Below are positions 4,706 to 5,759 of a stretch of DNA of 5,759 nt, piece by piece. The DNA comes from an uncultured Agathobaculum sp. (lineage in GTDB: Bacteria > Bacillota > Clostridia > Oscillospirales > Butyricicoccaceae). The stretch's first letter is position 1. The number at the start of each line of letters is the position of its first letter. The translations under genes and the position numbers were made by a program. The notes beneath the pieces were generated by a model. The model did not search any database. It had not been told where the DNA came from and was given only the letters and a program-made list of their open reading frames with translations. The DNA lies in NCBI GenBank assembly GCA_944380945.1, contig CALWJG010000111.1:1-5759 (forward strand), given 5' to 3'.

Positions 4706-5727
4706 TCGAACGCATCGGGCGGCGCACGCTGCGCTTTTCCGACCCGCCGCGCCTGCTGTCCGCCGCGGCGGCGGTGGGCCAGAAGGAGGGCGCGGGCCCG
4801 CTGGGCGCGCAGTTCGACTATGTGGCGCGCAACGACCGCATGGGGCAGAAGTCGTGGGAGCTGGCGGAGAGCGCGCTGCAGCGGACCGCCATCGACCTTG
4901 CGCTGCAAAAGGGCGGGCTGACCCGCGACCGGCTCGACCTGATCCTCGCGGGCGACCTGCTCAACCAGTGCGCGGGGTCGTTCCTCGCGTCCCTGCACGC
5001 CGGCGTGCCCTACCTCGGGCAGTATGGCGCGTGCTCGACCATGGCGCAGGGGCTGGCGCTCGGCGCGTGCCTGACCGCGTCCGGCGCGGCGCAGCGGCTG
5101 CTGGCGGCCGCGTCCTCGCACTTCTGCTCCGCGGAGCGGCAGTACCGCTTCCCGCTGGCCTACGGCGGCCAGCGCGCCCCGACCGCCCAGTGGACCGCTA
5201 CCGCCGCGGGCGCGGCCGTGCTCGCGGCCCCCGATGCGGCCAAAAGCAGCCCGCTGCGCATCACGCACGCGGTGTTCGGCAGGATGGTCGAGCTGGGCGT
5301 CAAGGACGCGAACAACATGGGCGCGGCGATGGCGCCCGCGGCCTGCGACACCCTCGCCGCCCTGCTGGCCGACCTCGGCGCGCAGCCGCGCGACTTTGAC
5401 CGCATCGTGACCGGCGATCTGGGCCGCGTGGGCGCAGACTTGCTGCTCACGCTGCTGCGCGGAGAGGGGATCGACCTCGCTCCGGTGTATGCGGACTGTG
5501 GCGTGCTGCTGTTCGGCGAGGGGCAGGATACGCACGCGGGCGGCTCGGGCTGCGGCTGCTCGGCGGCGATGCTGTGCGGCCCGCTGCTGCGGGAGCTGCA
5601 GGCGGGCAAAAGCCGGCGGCTGGTGCTTGCGGGCACGGGCGCGATGATGAGCCCGACCACGGTGCAGCAGGGGCAGCCCATTGCGGGCATCTGCCACGCG
5701 GTCGTGATCGAAAGGAGCGGCGCATGA
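4702..5727 (+). CDS. spoVAD: Stage V sporulation protein AD
   Basis: A 341-residue protein of the SpoVAD family (about 338 in B. subtilis), which has a thiolase / beta-ketoacyl synthase-like fold and binds dipicolinic acid on the spore inner membrane. Visible signatures are DRMGQKSWELAE (45-56), AGDLLNQ (83-89), YLGQYGACSTMAQGLALGA (104-122) with C111 at the thiolase nucleophile position, SSHFCSAERQYRFP (138-151), TATAAGAAVL (165-174), NNMGAAMAPAACDTL (204-218), TGDLGRVGADLL (237-248) and HAGGSGCGCSAAMLCG (278-293). There are no membrane spans or signal peptide, so it is a peripheral protein facing the spore core. It is translationally coupled to spoVAC (ATGA, 4702-4705; GGGAGGG at 4684-4690) and to spoVAE (ATGA, 5724-5727). 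It is expected to be made only in the forespore. The protein is alanine- and arginine-rich, in line with the GC-rich genome. Confidence 0.96.
   Translation: MIERIGRRTLRFSDPPRLLSAAAAVGQKEGAGPLGAQFDYVARNDRMGQKSWELAESALQRTAIDLALQKGGLTRDRLDLILAGDLLNQCAGSFLASLHAGVPYLGQYGACSTMAQGLALGACLTASGAAQRLLAAASSHFCSAERQYRFPLAYGGQRAPTAQWTATAAGAAVLAAPDAAKSSPLRITHAVFGRMVELGVKDANNMGAAMAPAACDTLAALLADLGAQPRDFDRIVTGDLGRVGADLLLTLLRGEGIDLAPVYADCGVLLFGEGQDTHAGGSGCGCSAAMLCGPLLRELQAGKSRRLVLAGTGAMMSPTTVQQGQPIAGICHAVVIERSGA
5711..5717 (+). promoter_or_regulatory. Ribosome binding site of spoVAE
   Basis: AAAGGAG at 5711-5717, inside the end of spoVAD, with 6 nt to ATG 5724. It supports a real gene starting at the ATGA overlap even though only 36 bases of it are in the window. 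Confidence 0.75.
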
Positions 5728-5759
5728 GCTGGATGGGATATGTCAACGCTTTCTGGGTG
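5724..5759 (+). CDS. spoVAE: Stage V sporulation protein AE, N-terminal fragment (cut by window edge)
   Basis: Only the first 12 codons are present (MSWMGYVNAFWV). They begin at the ATGA overlap with spoVAD and follow a good ribosome site at 5711-5717. The hydrophobic, aromatic start fits SpoVAE(B), a roughly 115-residue membrane protein that follows spoVAD in clostridial and bacillar spoVA operons. The identification rests mainly on gene order, because 12 residues cannot prove the family. The right end is incomplete only because the window stops. Confidence 0.72.
   Translation, partial: MSWMGYVNAFWV

Noticed and set aside
4636..5697. A 353-codon minus-strand open frame opposite spoVAD
   Set aside because: Antisense to spoVAD; the predicted product is mostly Arg/Ala/Gln with no motif, as expected from codon bias in a GC-rich gene.

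Overview
The window looks like a chromosomal segment of a GC-rich, endospore-forming Firmicute, most likely a clostridial (Oscillospiraceae-like) gut or anaerobic lineage. The evidence is a spoVAC-spoVAD-spoVAE sporulation cluster without spoVAA/AB ahead of it, purine-rich Shine-Dalgarno sites, short intergenic gaps with strong GC-rich intrinsic terminators, and protein families (long-form CDF transporter, DUF1294, ECF S component, zinc phospholipase C-like protein) that are usual in Clostridia. The lineage is inference; no rRNA or other taxonomic marker is present. Base composition looks even throughout, and I see no mobile element, CRISPR array, tRNA or rRNA.

Layout. (1) 24-767: yebC, a complete YebC/TACO1-family gene, closed by a strong terminator at 786-833. 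(2) 895-1827: a single-gene unit with its own -10 box, encoding a cytoplasmic protein of the zinc-dependent phospholipase C fold, closed by a perfect 24-nt palindrome terminator (1845-1872). (3) 1969-3416: a two-gene operon with an extended -10 promoter. It holds a 94-residue DUF1294 membrane protein and a 388-residue cation diffusion facilitator that overlap by ATGA; the CDF carries the N-D/D-D metal site expected of manganese-type exporters and a duplicated C-terminal domain. A terminator at 3431-3467 separates it from the convergent next gene. (4) 4075-3485, minus strand: an ECF vitamin transporter S component, with no other ECF component nearby. (5) From 4253 to the right edge: spoVAC, spoVAD and the first 12 codons of spoVAE, joined by ATGA overlaps, for movement of dipicolinic acid (Ca-DPA) across the spore inner membrane.

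How they fit together. The genes are mostly independent housekeeping units. Two groups are functionally coherent: DUF1294-CDF (translationally coupled, probably metal homeostasis) and spoVACDE (forespore). The 177-base divergent gap 4076-4252 holds a vegetative-type promoter for the ECF gene and, on the other strand, a candidate forespore-sigma promoter for spoVA. I found no clearly new biological system. The points most worth checking are the metal choice and duplicated regulatory domain of the CDF, the coupled DUF1294 partner, and the divergent ECF/spoVA control region.
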